Assembly (NCBI GenBank): GCA_900111435.1
Contig: FOIY01000001.1
Span: forward strand, 124,001-188,000
Direction of reading: 5' to 3'
DNA length: 64,000 nucleotides
Origin: Ruminococcaceae bacterium KH2T8
GTDB taxonomy: Bacteria; Bacillota; Clostridia; Saccharofermentanales; Saccharofermentanaceae
This document shows positions 10,935 through 19,953 of this stretch, one piece after another. Each line of letters starts with the position of its first letter. Positions within the stretch are counted from its first letter, which is position 1. Under the pieces are notes generated by a model. That model made no database searches. It was not told where the DNA came from and was given only the letters and a program-made list of their open reading frames with translations. The translations under genes and the position numbers were made by a program.

Positions 10935-11657
10935 TTACTCTTCCATGAACTTGAAGAAATCATCCACGTCTACCGATTCGCCTTCGGGTTCTGTGGACAT
11001 GTTGTAAAGTGCATCGTCATTCATGCCGGACGAAACGACAGAAGAAGACGAAGAACCGAGGAACTCGAAGAGTTTTCCGAAATCACCGGACGAAACGGAG
11101 ATGGGTTCTTCTCTCTTGATCGATACTCTCTTTAAGATATCGAAGTCTACGCTGCTTCCTACGCCGATATTAAAGACAACGAGCTTGTCGTCTGCCTCGA
11201 GCTCGTTACAAGCCTTGATGGCGAGCTCCATGTTAGCCATGGCGTTGGGGCCCTGAGGCGCACCGTCCGTTATGACTACGAGCCAGGGCTGGTAATACTT
11301 GATACCGAGTTCCTTGTAGCCTTCCTTACGTGCATTAAGGAGCTCTAACGCAGTCAGGATACCCTCACCGATAGGAGTAAGCGTCGTCGATGCGGAAATC
11401 TCGGGAAGTCCGCTGTCCGTGATCTTACCGAAAGGCATTACGATCTCGACAGAAGATCCGAAAGTTACGATCGCGATATCCGTAGCCGACTTCGTATCGT
11501 CATTGGCCTTGATCGAAGCAATGAAGTTCGAAAGACCCATATTGAGCTGCTTGATGGGATTGCCCATCATGGAGCCTGAAGTATCAAGGCAGAAACAGAT
11601 GGGTAGTCTTCTCTTGGTGCTGTTACCAAAATCCGAAGCACTGAATTTCTCTGACAT
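10935..11657 (-). CDS. TerY-like von Willebrand factor A domain protein
   Basis: 240 residues, with GGAGG 7 nt before the ATG. The MIDAS metal site is intact: DTSGS (25-29), a later Thr in STTLTPIGEG, and ITDGAPQG. No signal peptide, so cytoplasmic. The fold and length match TerY-type vWA proteins, which in many bacteria are encoded beside a PP2C phosphatase and a protein kinase; here those two genes flank it directly. The vWA domain would bind a partner protein through Mg2+ and an acidic side chain. The last 35 residues are a Ser/Asp/Glu-rich tail ending FMEE. No TerC, TerD or TerZ genes lie nearby, so no link to tellurite can be drawn from context. Confidence 0.85.
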   Translation of the reverse strand: MSEKFSASDFGNSTKRRLPICFCLDTSGSMMGNPIKQLNMGLSNFIASIKANDDTKSATDIAIVTFGSSVEIVMPFGKITDSGLPEISASTTLTPIGEGILTALELLNARKEGYKELGIKYYQPWLVVITDGAPQGPNAMANMELAIKACNELEADDKLVVFNIGVGSSVDFDILKRVSIKREEPISVSSGDFGKLFEFLGSSSSSVVSSGMNDDALYNMSTEPEGESVDVDDFFKFMEE

Positions 11658-11682
11658 TTGGTTTCCTCCGTCTATCTTTTAC

Positions 11683-13419
11683 TCAGTTGAACAGGCCTTT
11701 TCTGAACTTTCCGAAAAGTCCCGTCTGGTTGTTGTCCTTTTTGTTATCTGCAGCAGTATCGGCACCCGTGTTGCCCTGCTGCCTTGGAACGAAAGCACCC
11801 GTTCCCTGCGAACCGCTGCGGTCGTTCGTATAGTTCCTCGGCGTAGAAGCATTTGACGCGAACGGCGAATACTTCTCCTGAGGCTTATAGATGTTAGGAT
11901 CACTAAGTCCCATGAACTTCGTCTTCTCAAAGCTCCTGGGCTTACTTTCCGAATATGCGTCACCGGTCTCGGCAGTCATCTTGTAATCCATCTTCGGGAA
12001 AACCTTATAGGCTTCCTCGTCCTCATATGCCTTGGATGAGAGCTCAGCCTTATAGTAGAGGATAGTCTCATACCACTGGATGGTCTCATAACGCTTACCT
12101 TCCTTAAATACTCCGTAGAGCATCTCGCGAAGATAAGAAGGCAGATAACGCCAGATGTAGTTATAGCCGCCGACAGGGATATGCTCCTCGTCGGAATCGT
12201 CGAGTGTATACGGGAAGTTCCTTAAGAGGATCTCCTCACGAAGCGTCTCTGCACCCTTTCTCGTTGCATAGGGATGAAGTCCGCAGAAAAGGATCGAGAA
12301 CACGAGCATTGCGATCGAATAATCCTCATCGTGAAGAGATCTTAAGAATTCCGAGAAGTTCTTTCCCCAGAGGTCAGGTGTCGTAAATTCCTCAGTACCA
12401 ACGGGGCAAGGCAGGTTACCTACCTGTACGCTGTCCATATCGATCAGATAGAGAGCCGATGACGAATAAAGGAGTGCATTCTTGAGCTGGATATCACCTG
12501 CAACGATATCATGCATGTGAAGGTAGATATACTTCTCAAGAAGGTCTACCAATGTATCGACGACATCTATCCTCTTCCACTTCGGAAAATTATTCGTGAT
12601 GGCATCAGGGCCGTCGAAGATATTACCGAGAGTCTTACCCTTACCGATCATCATGGTATAGCCGACAGGTACTCCCCTGTAGAAAAGGAGATCCTGAGGC
12701 CAGCAGATGCCGACGCTCTTAATGCCCATCGAGACCATCTTGGTAAGCTTGTTCCAGCGAAGGGGCGTGATGACACCCTTGTGATATATCTTTGCGACGA
12801 TACGGGGATCGTTGGTATTAAAAACCATACCCTCGGCACCGTTACTGATCCTCTTAGTGAGCTCGATCTGCTTATCGTTACCCGTAATGACGATATCGCC
12901 GACATTACAGTAGACGGGTGCATCGAGATACTTATTTACGAAAGCAAGAGGACTGACATCCGGCTTCGGGATATAACTACGAAGTTCCTCGTTACCGTGG
13001 CATATATGTGCTTCGGTAGCCGAAAGGATACAGATATCGCACTTAAAGTCGGGATTCTTCTCAAGGATCCTCTTATTGAAGAGTGAATGCTTTGTAGTAA
13101 CGATACAGACGTCGTCGAGAGTCTCAACCTTTGTGATAAAGTCAACGGTCTCGATAGCCTGAACCGTATGAAGCTTCCTCGTCGGGAGCAATACACCGCA
13201 GAACTCCTTCATGGCTGCAGTTGCCATGATATTCTTATCGTCTGCCTGGTGAATGATGCAATAATGCAGGAGCTTGAATGCTCTGCTGACATATACGTCC
13301 ATAGATTCGTCCATGATAAGGTCAAGAAGCTCAGAGAACAAAGTTGTCCCGCCAAACTCCCTTATCACTGACTGATCAACAGCCAAAGCCTTGTAATTGC
13401 GCAATATATCCATAGCCAT
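11683..13419 (-). CDS. Divergent Ser/Thr protein kinase with extra N- and C-terminal regions
   Basis: 578 residues. The kinase core covers about 190-470: glycine loop NGAEGMV (203-208), VAK with the ATP-binding Lys210, a catalytic loop MHDIVAGD with Asp309 and Asn314 in place of the usual HRD, and DMD (327-329) in place of DFG. The essential Lys, Asp and Asn are present, so activity is likely. Residues 1-160 form a separate alpha/beta region with an acidic LAVDQS start and VCIVTT strand; it resembles a PIN-like fold, but one expected acidic residue is Lys, so nuclease activity is doubtful. The tail (480-578) is Ser/Gln/Asn-rich and disordered. First gene of a four-gene operon with vWA, PP2C and coiled-coil proteins. 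No ribosome site precedes the ATG (see promoter). Confidence 0.85.
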   Translation of the reverse strand: MAMDILRNYKALAVDQSVIREFGGTTLFSELLDLIMDESMDVYVSRAFKLLHYCIIHQADDKNIMATAAMKEFCGVLLPTRKLHTVQAIETVDFITKVETLDDVCIVTTKHSLFNKRILEKNPDFKCDICILSATEAHICHGNEELRSYIPKPDVSPLAFVNKYLDAPVYCNVGDIVITGNDKQIELTKRISNGAEGMVFNTNDPRIVAKIYHKGVITPLRWNKLTKMVSMGIKSVGICWPQDLLFYRGVPVGYTMMIGKGKTLGNIFDGPDAITNNFPKWKRIDVVDTLVDLLEKYIYLHMHDIVAGDIQLKNALLYSSSALYLIDMDSVQVGNLPCPVGTEEFTTPDLWGKNFSEFLRSLHDEDYSIAMLVFSILFCGLHPYATRKGAETLREEILLRNFPYTLDDSDEEHIPVGGYNYIWRYLPSYLREMLYGVFKEGKRYETIQWYETILYYKAELSSKAYEDEEAYKVFPKMDYKMTAETGDAYSESKPRSFEKTKFMGLSDPNIYKPQEKYSPFASNASTPRNYTNDRSGSQGTGAFVPRQQGNTGADTAADNKKDNNQTGLFGKFRKGLFN

Positions 13420-13427
13420 ACACGTTC

Positions 13428-13456
13428 ATTCTATATATAAATAAATATAAATGCAA
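13428..13456 (-). promoter_or_regulatory. Promoter of the kinase operon, apparently giving a leaderless mRNA
   Basis: Minus strand TTGCAT (13456-13451), 17-nt spacer, TAGAAT (13433-13428). The -10 ends 8 nt before the start codon (13419), so transcription should begin within about 1-4 nt of the ATG. That fits the missing Shine-Dalgarno sequence. Confidence 0.6.
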
Positions 13457-13475
13457 CGAATTTCGGGAATTTGTG

Positions 13476-13520
13476 GCAAAAATGTGGCATCGGGCACAAA
13501 ATTGAAATTTTGTGCCCGAT
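13476..13520 (-). terminator. Terminator after lysA
   Basis: Near-perfect inverted repeat ATCGGGCACAAAAT/ATTTTGTGCCCGAT (13489-13503 with 13506-13520). On the minus strand it is followed after 5 nt by ATTTTTG. The stem is unusually long and A/T-rich at the tip, so it could also work on the other strand. Confidence 0.75.
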
Positions 13521-13559
13521 GATAGATCAATCTTATTTGATTATTAAGGCGCTAAAAGC

Positions 13560-14810
13560 TTAGATATCAAAGCCTCTGAAGAGGTCTTCGTATGTATCTT
13601 TCTTACGGATAAGTTCATAGGATCCGTCAGACATAATCATGACTTCGGCTGGTCTTAAGCGCTGGTTGTAATTAGATGCCATAGCATAGCCGTAAGCACC
13701 TGCATCGAGTACACATGCGAGGTCACCTGTCTTGATCACGGGAAGGTCTCTCTCCTTAGCGATGATATCGCCTGTCTCACAGATGTTTCCGGTTACCGTA
13801 ACTACCTCTCTGTCACCCTCATATACGGGCTTTCCGTTACGAAGGATCTCGATATCATGCCATGATCCGTAGAGCGAAGGTCTTGCAAGGATATTCATAC
13901 CGATATCCGTACCTGCAAACTTCTTGTCGGCATTAGTCTTCGTAGCATGAACTCTACCGAGGAGAACGCCTGCCTCACATGCTGTGTAACGGCCGGGCTC
14001 TGTCTTAAACAGAGGTGTATATCCTGCCTCTGCGATGAACTCATCAAGGAGTGCCTCGAACTTCTTTGTAAATGACTCGAAATCAAAAGGCTGCTCATCC
14101 TCGGATACCTTGTGATAAGGAACTCCGTAGCCGCCGCCGAAGTCGATAAACTTGAGCTTTCCGAACTTCTCAGCCATATGAAGAAGGTTCTTAACAGCCT
14201 GAAGGAAAGGCTCGGGATCCATAAAGAGGGATCCTACGTGCTGGTTGATACCTACGATCTTAAGGTCATACTTTCCTGCTACGGTAAAGATCTCGTCGAT
14301 AAGGTCATCAGTGATGGCGAACTTCGTGTTCTTACCTGCAGTAACGACCTTCTCATGGTGACCTGCACCAACGCCGGGATTAAGTCTTACGGCACACTCG
14401 GTACCGGGGAAATTCTTACCGAAGAGCTCGAGCTGATCGATGGAATCAAGGCTTACGATGATGTTGTTATCTACGGCGAACTTAAGCTCATCAACAGATA
14501 CGTTATTGGAAACGAAGAAGATCCTGTCAGAAGGAAATCCTGCCTTCATGAGGAGCCTCATCTCACCTTCACTCATGGCATCTGCATTAAGACCTTCCTC
14601 AAGTGCGATCTTCAAGATCTTGAGGTTCGAGTTAGCTTTCATGGAATAGTTTGCCGTATAAGGATACTTAGTGATGATATTCTTCAAAGTCCTCATTGAC
14701 TTACGAAGAATATCCTCGTTATAAACATACAAAGGTGTACCGAATTCGGCGACAAGTTGTTCGGGGTCGTTTCCTTTGAAGAAATCGACCGATTCGATGA
14801 ATGATCTCAT
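13560..14810 (-). CDS. lysA: Diaminopimelate decarboxylase
   Basis: 416 residues, full length for the family. It removes CO2 from meso-diaminopimelate to make L-lysine, the last step of the pathway, in the cytoplasm with pyridoxal phosphate. The N-terminal alanine-racemase-like barrel has the PLP lysine in YSMKAN (Lys58); HVGS, the GGG phosphate loop (FGGGYG) and EPGRY follow; the C-terminal beta domain has CETGD and the substrate-site DAGAYG. GGAGG precedes the ATG at 11 nt. It is last in a sirtuin-MutS-like-lysA operon, 28 nt after the MutS-like gene, and is followed by a strong hairpin. No other lysine genes are in the window. Confidence 0.97.
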   Translation of the reverse strand: MRSFIESVDFFKGNDPEQLVAEFGTPLYVYNEDILRKSMRTLKNIITKYPYTANYSMKANSNLKILKIALEEGLNADAMSEGEMRLLMKAGFPSDRIFFVSNNVSVDELKFAVDNNIIVSLDSIDQLELFGKNFPGTECAVRLNPGVGAGHHEKVVTAGKNTKFAITDDLIDEIFTVAGKYDLKIVGINQHVGSLFMDPEPFLQAVKNLLHMAEKFGKLKFIDFGGGYGVPYHKVSEDEQPFDFESFTKKFEALLDEFIAEAGYTPLFKTEPGRYTACEAGVLLGRVHATKTNADKKFAGTDIGMNILARPSLYGSWHDIEILRNGKPVYEGDREVVTVTGNICETGDIIAKERDLPVIKTGDLACVLDAGAYGYAMASNYNQRLRPAEVMIMSDGSYELIRKKDTYEDLFRGFDI

Positions 14811-14838
14811 TTTGAAAAAACCTCCGTGTCAGGGCAGA

Positions 14839-16623
14839 TCAATAAATGCCCACAAGTCTCATTAAAAATTTGGCATTGGACTCGTGCGACACGCCATTGT
14901 GCAGCTTATAGTCAAATGTTATTCCGTCATCATTATACTTCTCACTAAAGTGATAATAAACCACTGTTTTTACAGTCTCTGTAACTTTGTCACAGAGTGC
15001 ATAATCATGAGTCGTCATAAGTCCCATTATGTGCGGCTTAGACAGATTTTCGATGACTTTGAGGGCACCTTCGGTCCTGTCGGCCGAGTTCGTACCTCTG
15101 AATATCTCGTCGATAAGGAACAGCAGCGGCCTTTCTTCCTTGCCCGCATCAACTATCTTAGCGATCCTTACGAGCTCTGCTCTGAATGTACTCATCTGCT
15201 CTTCTATGCTGTCCATGATCCTCATGGAGGACATGACCCTCATCTTACCTGCCTTAACGTATGACGCGGGCACGGGAGCGCCTGTATAGCCAAGTATACA
15301 CATGATACCGACTGTCCTTATGAGAGTCGTCTTACCGGACATATTGGAGCCGGTGATGAGCGCCGTACCTGCAGTAAGAGATATTGAATTGGAAACTGCC
15401 TTCTTGGGATCAAGGAGCGGATGAGTGATATCCTTACCCTCAAATACAGCGCCTTCAGTGATCTCGGGAAAAGTACTCTCACGTGATACTATTCCAACCA
15501 CGCTGCAGCACATAAGGACCTCAAGGTCCGTCATACGGCTAAGATCAGTCTTGAGCTCGCTGCTGTGATCTACTGACCATGTCATGAGCTTATCTGCGCA
15601 AAGAAGATCGAAAGGAAATACCGCATTTATAAGGAATGCAAACATCGGCTGGGACCTAAGTGCACAGAGCGAGCAGACGGAAGATAAGGACTTAAGACCT
15701 TCAGATGCCTTATGTCCTTCAGGGGCTCCTCCCTTTATGAGTTCCTTGATCAAAGGATCACTGAATCCTTCCTTCTCGCATACCTCATAAAGTGCGGCAT
15801 AACCGCTTGCCTGTTTGCTGAGCTGAGCAGCTGAATTGAATCTCTCTGCAAACCGAGAAGATATTAGGAACCAAACGATGAGGTTGATTATCGCGATACC
15901 GATGATCGCAGCACTGAAGAACTTATTTCCCAGGATGAGCATTACGAGCGGGATAAGCCAGAGCGCAGGAAGAACCTTATAGAGTATCTTGAGATTCTTA
16001 TCAAAAGGCTTGGCACCTTCGTAAAATTCCGTAAGATGCTTAGGCATTACGGGCATCTTATTGAGCGCAGCTATAGCCTCGAACTCCTGAAGGAATTCCT
16101 TCTTGGAGATGAGCTCGGCACACGCTTTCTGCCTCTGCGGGATGTTATCGTGCTCGTTATAGCCCAAAAGCTCCCTTGCAAACTCACGTCTTCCCATATA
16201 TGTCTCCGTGATGTTATAGAGCGTAAAGAGAGATCTGGTACCGAAGATATCAAGGTCGAAAGCATAATCGTGATCGTCGGGCTTTCGCTCCTCACTTCTG
16301 TCGGCTAAAGCGTCAAAGTCTCCGTTGATCCTGGCGATATACTGCGAATTGATGCGGTCTAATGTAGTCAGGTGATCATATCGGGTCTTGCTCTTGCCGT
16401 GGATATTACAAAGGTATGCGAAGATACCAATGAATACCACTGCCGCACAAAGCGCGAAGATCTTAAGTGCAGGGTTAAATATCGCAACCGCGATACTGAT
16501 AATGATCATTACGAAAAAAACGAGCCGCAGAGCACTTAATCTGCGGTTCTTATTTTCGACTTCGGCGATCTGCCCCTTGAGCTTCTCGCCTCTTTCTTCA
16601 AAATATGAAATGTCAGATGTCAT
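14839..16623 (-). CDS. Membrane-anchored MutS-family ATPase (MutS domain V only)
   Basis: 594 residues. Two hydrophobic hairpins, at about 28-72 and 218-260, predict four membrane segments. The C-terminal third is a MutS-type ABC ATPase: Walker A TGSNMSGKTT, signature region near MSSMRIMDS, Walker B LLFLIDEIFRGTN and an H-loop TTHDY. The mismatch-binding N-terminal domain of true MutS is absent, so this is not the mismatch-repair protein; membrane MutS-like proteins of this shape are known in Clostridia but have no assigned role. The ATG overlaps the sirtuin stop by 4 nt (ATGA), so translation is coupled. A role in ATP-driven membrane or nucleic-acid work is possible but unsupported. Confidence 0.85.
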   Translation of the reverse strand: MTSDISYFEERGEKLKGQIAEVENKNRRLSALRLVFFVMIIISIAVAIFNPALKIFALCAAVVFIGIFAYLCNIHGKSKTRYDHLTTLDRINSQYIARINGDFDALADRSEERKPDDHDYAFDLDIFGTRSLFTLYNITETYMGRREFARELLGYNEHDNIPQRQKACAELISKKEFLQEFEAIAALNKMPVMPKHLTEFYEGAKPFDKNLKILYKVLPALWLIPLVMLILGNKFFSAAIIGIAIINLIVWFLISSRFAERFNSAAQLSKQASGYAALYEVCEKEGFSDPLIKELIKGGAPEGHKASEGLKSLSSVCSLCALRSQPMFAFLINAVFPFDLLCADKLMTWSVDHSSELKTDLSRMTDLEVLMCCSVVGIVSRESTFPEITEGAVFEGKDITHPLLDPKKAVSNSISLTAGTALITGSNMSGKTTLIRTVGIMCILGYTGAPVPASYVKAGKMRVMSSMRIMDSIEEQMSTFRAELVRIAKIVDAGKEERPLLFLIDEIFRGTNSADRTEGALKVIENLSKPHIMGLMTTHDYALCDKVTETVKTVVYYHFSEKYNDDGITFDYKLHNGVSHESNAKFLMRLVGIY

Positions 16624-17492
16624 TTCCCGTCTTCCTTTGCTTTCGCCCGTAGAGCGGCCCGCTTCGCCGCCTGTTCCTTCTTGGCGATGATCTTTTCGTC
16701 CGCCTTGATCTGTTCGGGTGTCCTTCTCTTGACGATAGCTTCATCAAGGACCTTACCGATACTGTCATGGATCGTAAGCATAGCCGACAGATCCAGATAA
16801 GTCGAACTCTTATTGATTATAACAACTTTGTTGTGCTTTATGAACTGTACAAATGTGGCAGCGGGATAAACCGTCAGCGAAGTACCGCCTATTATAAGAA
16901 GATCGCACTTCTTAAGAGCCTTTATCGCAGCATCCACCTTATCGTGCTCGAGATTTTCCTCGTAGAGCGTGATATCAGGTCTTACGATACCTCCGCATCT
17001 GTCACAGCGGGGTACTCCCGTAGTATTCAGGATATAGTCGAGCTTGAACTTCTTACCGCAGTCGATACAGTGATTCCTGAATACGGAGCCGTGAAGCTCG
17101 ATCGTAGTCTTAGAACCTGCGTCCTGGTGGAGCTTATCGATATTCTGCGTGATAGTAGCAGAAAGCCTTCCTCTCTTCTCGAGCCTTACAAGGGCCTTGT
17201 GAGCCTTATTGGGCTTAGCATCGGGATAGAGGAGCTTTCTCCTGTAAAAGTCGTAGAACTCATCGGGGTGTTCAGTAAAGAAAGAATGAGAGATGACATC
17301 AACAGCGCGATACGCAAGACCGCTCTCCTGATTATAGATACCGTCACCGCTTCGGAAATCCGGAATACCGCTTTCCGTGGAAACGCCGGCGCCGCCCAAG
17401 AAAACGATTCGCTCGGACTCTTCGATAAGATCGCGAAGCTGCTGTATCTTACCTTCTCTGGCTCCTTTGTACCTGTCTAATCTTGTCTCCAC
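16620..17492 (-). CDS. cobB: Sir2-family NAD-dependent protein deacylase
   Basis: 290 residues from a GTG start at 17492 with AAGGTG 7 nt upstream. Sirtuins remove acetyl or other acyl groups from lysine using NAD+. Seen: GGAGVSTESGIPDFRS (NAD loop), TQNIDKLHQ, catalytic His in ELHGSV, four zinc Cys (CIDCGKKF and CDRCGG), GGTSLTVYPA. The last 40 residues are an added Lys/Ala-rich basic tail, not usual for bacterial sirtuins, which may bind nucleic acid or the membrane surface. Overlaps the downstream MutS-like gene by 4 nt and lies 24 nt after the PH-domain gene, so the four genes down to lysA are probably one transcript. Confidence 0.93.
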   Translation of the reverse strand: METRLDRYKGAREGKIQQLRDLIEESERIVFLGGAGVSTESGIPDFRSGDGIYNQESGLAYRAVDVISHSFFTEHPDEFYDFYRRKLLYPDAKPNKAHKALVRLEKRGRLSATITQNIDKLHQDAGSKTTIELHGSVFRNHCIDCGKKFKLDYILNTTGVPRCDRCGGIVRPDITLYEENLEHDKVDAAIKALKKCDLLIIGGTSLTVYPAATFVQFIKHNKVVIINKSSTYLDLSAMLTIHDSIGKVLDEAIVKRRTPEQIKADEKIIAKKEQAAKRAALRAKAKEDGK

Positions 17493-17516
17493 TTAACACA
17501 CCTTTATATTGTCAGA

Positions 17517-17963
17517 TCACATGATCGTATGATCGATACCGTGATCCAATCCGTCCACTCCGTCAACATCGAATGCACCGGATGCACCGAACATTTCCTT
17601 ACCGAGAACACGCTTCTCATCGCGCTCCTTCTCGACGATATTGGAAAGAGCCTTTGCTACTCTCTCGGAATCTCTTACGTTCTTGACCTCGAGATTGGGC
17701 GTAGTCTTATCAGCCGTTACGAGAACGATCGAACCTACACCGAAGATCTTCTGGAAGAAAGATCTCTTATGCTGGATATCGAGTACTCTGTAAAGGAGCA
17801 ACTCATTATTTACGTTATTGAAAAAACCTGTCTTTATATAGAACTTATTCTGGTCGAAACTGTATCTCGTAAATGAGATAGGAAGTCCCAAATAGCGCTT
17901 TCTGTCGCTCCAAAGGATGGGTTCGCTGTCGATATACTGTGATAATCTGTCTACCTTCGGCAT
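17517..17963 (-). CDS. Small bacterial PH-domain protein (bPH, DUF304-like)
   Basis: About 148 residues from ATG 17963, chosen because GGAGGG lies 9 nt upstream; the longer frame from 18002 has none. Residues 15-110 follow the bacterial pleckstrin-homology pattern: W-x-D-R, then beta strands with FYIKTGFF, LLLYRVLDIQ and an IVLVT strand. The C-terminal 35 residues are helical, then Gly/Asp/His-rich. No membrane segment, unlike many bPH proteins, so it is probably cytoplasmic or peripheral. First gene of the likely PH-sirtuin-MutS-lysA transcript. Function unknown. Confidence 0.7.
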   Translation of the reverse strand: MPKVDRLSQYIDSEPILWSDRKRYLGLPISFTRYSFDQNKFYIKTGFFNNVNNELLLYRVLDIQHKRSFFQKIFGVGSIVLVTADKTTPNLEVKNVRDSERVAKALSNIVEKERDEKRVLGKEMFGASGAFDVDGVDGLDHGIDHTIM

Positions 17964-18069
17964 GCCGTCATTCCCTCCGTAAATAATACTTCTGTGTAAC
18001 ATTATATGTTTTATTTGATTTTCAATCTAGTAAATCTAAAAACAGAAATATAAATTTAACATTAGAAGG

Positions 18070-19953
18070 TCAGACGATCTCCTGCTCCTCCTGTTCGGAC
18101 GGTTCCTCAACGGGGTCCAGGACCAGAGAACTGTCAAAGAGCCTCGAAAGGTCTGAATTTCTAAGCGAACTGTCGCTGATCATGAGCCTGTCATAGTACA
18201 GATAGTTATTTCCGTAGATATGGTAAGCGTTATATCCCATACCGAAGAATATCCTGATACCGTTGCCCTTCAGGTACTCTGCCTTGGGATCCGTACCGTA
18301 AATATAGTTACCGCCGGGATAAACGATCATGTGCACGGGACCGGTAAGTGTTCCGATCTGATCGAGCCACTTCTCGGTATCCGAGATTATCGTATCGTAA
18401 TCTGCTTCATATGCATTGATATTACCGTATGTGGCACAAGCGAACTTCCAGCCCGTATCAAGTAGGACTGAGCAAATATCGCTTACGGTATTCCTGTTAG
18501 CTTCAATATCACTTTCGGACAGATTGATGCTCGGGCGTCCCGCGAGTGCGAGCGCATTATTCCTGTCGTCGAGCTCATCTTCACTTATGACATAGCCGAA
18601 GCATGATTCGTAACCGCAGATAGAGATAACTCCCTTAGCGCCGTCGAACGAGAACTCGGGGTGTTCCTCGATGAATTCATCTAGGATACCGATAGCCTCA
18701 GCGGTCCTTGAGATTACCTTGTTACCTTCAGAATCCGTATATTCCGCGCAGACCTGATCCTGATCATTTAATACAAGTCTCTCGCAGCAACCGTTAATGT
18801 AGTTGGAAGCATAGTAATCAAACTGATCGAGTACGAGGATAACAGGTCGCTTTCCCTCGGGGACAGTAAGATCCATCTCCGTAATAAACGACTCCTCTGA
18901 CTGATCAGCCATCGTCTCGGCATCTACGAGAACATAACCGTTCGCATAGAGCTGCTCGAGCATGCGCTGAAATTCGGTCGTCGTAAGAAAAAGATCAGAA
19001 TCTGCTCCGGGTGATGTCGTATCGGCGATAAGCTGCCTTACGCACAATACCTCTACGGTTCCCGAATATGTCTCGGTCTGTGTCGTATTTCTTGTTGCTT
19101 CGAGAAGATCACTGTTGATCCTGTCGTCATCGGGGAATATGACCGCCATATCGGAGAAGAGCGCCTCAGCGGAATAGTAACGGTATCTTTCGAGCATATG
19201 CTCACCTTCAAGGAGCATCGGCTCATACATGATCTCCTTGATCTCGGCGATCCTTCTCTCTGCGAAATCAAGAACGAATCCCGAATAGTTCTCCGTAACA
19301 CCCTGGTAAGTCTGCACTGCCCTGACGTAATCATCCTCGGCGAAAGCGCTCTCTGCCGCCTGAGCGTCACCTCTTGCCATCTCGATCGTCTCGATCTCCT
19401 GACGAAGCGGTGTAGCCGAAGCTGAGATATTACCGATATTGCTCATCTGATCGAATATGAAGATAACATCCGGCTTTTCTATAGTACCGAGCAGGAATTC
19501 CTCACAGAGGTCATGGAGCCACTGGGAGATACTCGAGGATGTAAGCTCCTCCATCTCGTTCATGAACTCGATATCACCTGTCGTAGGCTCATATCTTTCG
19601 TATCTGATCTTCGACTCTATCTCCTGAAGCCTGCTGTCGACCTCACTTTCCATCTGAGCCATCGCATCAGTCTCGCTCTTCATGGACTCGAGCTTTGACG
19701 GATCAGCCGCAACGACTCGGTCATGAATATCTCTATAGATCTGCAGAGCATCGTCATATCTTCCCTGATCGAGCGCCGCAACGAATTCCGGCAGCACCGA
19801 CTCTTCCTGCTTATTGGTAGTCTTTATCCATACGGATACGCCGATTATGACGAACACCATAGCAAGACATATGATCGCAGCAACAGTATATCCCTTAGCG
19901 GGTCTGTTCTTCTGCTCATACATATCGAAGATGCTGACGGATGATCTGTTCAT
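18070..19953 (-). CDS. Membrane-anchored protein with divergent polysaccharide-deacetylase-like domain
   Basis: 627 residues. A short cytoplasmic N-terminus is followed by one span (about 22-43, VAAIICLAMVFVIIGVSVWI), so most of the protein is outside. Residues 50-290 are helical with TPR-like character (ALDQGRYDDALQIY, FAEDDYVRAVQTY, YYSAEALFSDM). Residues 300-610 resemble the NodB/polysaccharide deacetylase fold (VILVLDQFDYY, MIVYPGG, final beta strands), but the canonical HxxxH metal motif is not evident, so activity is uncertain. Its ATG overlaps the parC stop by 1 nt (TGATG), so it is translated together with topoisomerase IV, an odd pairing. Envelope remodelling is the most likely theme, by inference. 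Confidence 0.72.
   Translation of the reverse strand: MNRSSVSIFDMYEQKNRPAKGYTVAAIICLAMVFVIIGVSVWIKTTNKQEESVLPEFVAALDQGRYDDALQIYRDIHDRVVAADPSKLESMKSETDAMAQMESEVDSRLQEIESKIRYERYEPTTGDIEFMNEMEELTSSSISQWLHDLCEEFLLGTIEKPDVIFIFDQMSNIGNISASATPLRQEIETIEMARGDAQAAESAFAEDDYVRAVQTYQGVTENYSGFVLDFAERRIAEIKEIMYEPMLLEGEHMLERYRYYSAEALFSDMAVIFPDDDRINSDLLEATRNTTQTETYSGTVEVLCVRQLIADTTSPGADSDLFLTTTEFQRMLEQLYANGYVLVDAETMADQSEESFITEMDLTVPEGKRPVILVLDQFDYYASNYINGCCERLVLNDQDQVCAEYTDSEGNKVISRTAEAIGILDEFIEEHPEFSFDGAKGVISICGYESCFGYVISEDELDDRNNALALAGRPSINLSESDIEANRNTVSDICSVLLDTGWKFACATYGNINAYEADYDTIISDTEKWLDQIGTLTGPVHMIVYPGGNYIYGTDPKAEYLKGNGIRIFFGMGYNAYHIYGNNYLYYDRLMISDSSLRNSDLSRLFDSSLVLDPVEEPSEQEEQEIV

Noticed and set aside
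13489-13520. Long inverted repeat as an operator
   Set aside because: Its position just after lysA and the nearby T run make a terminator the simpler reading.
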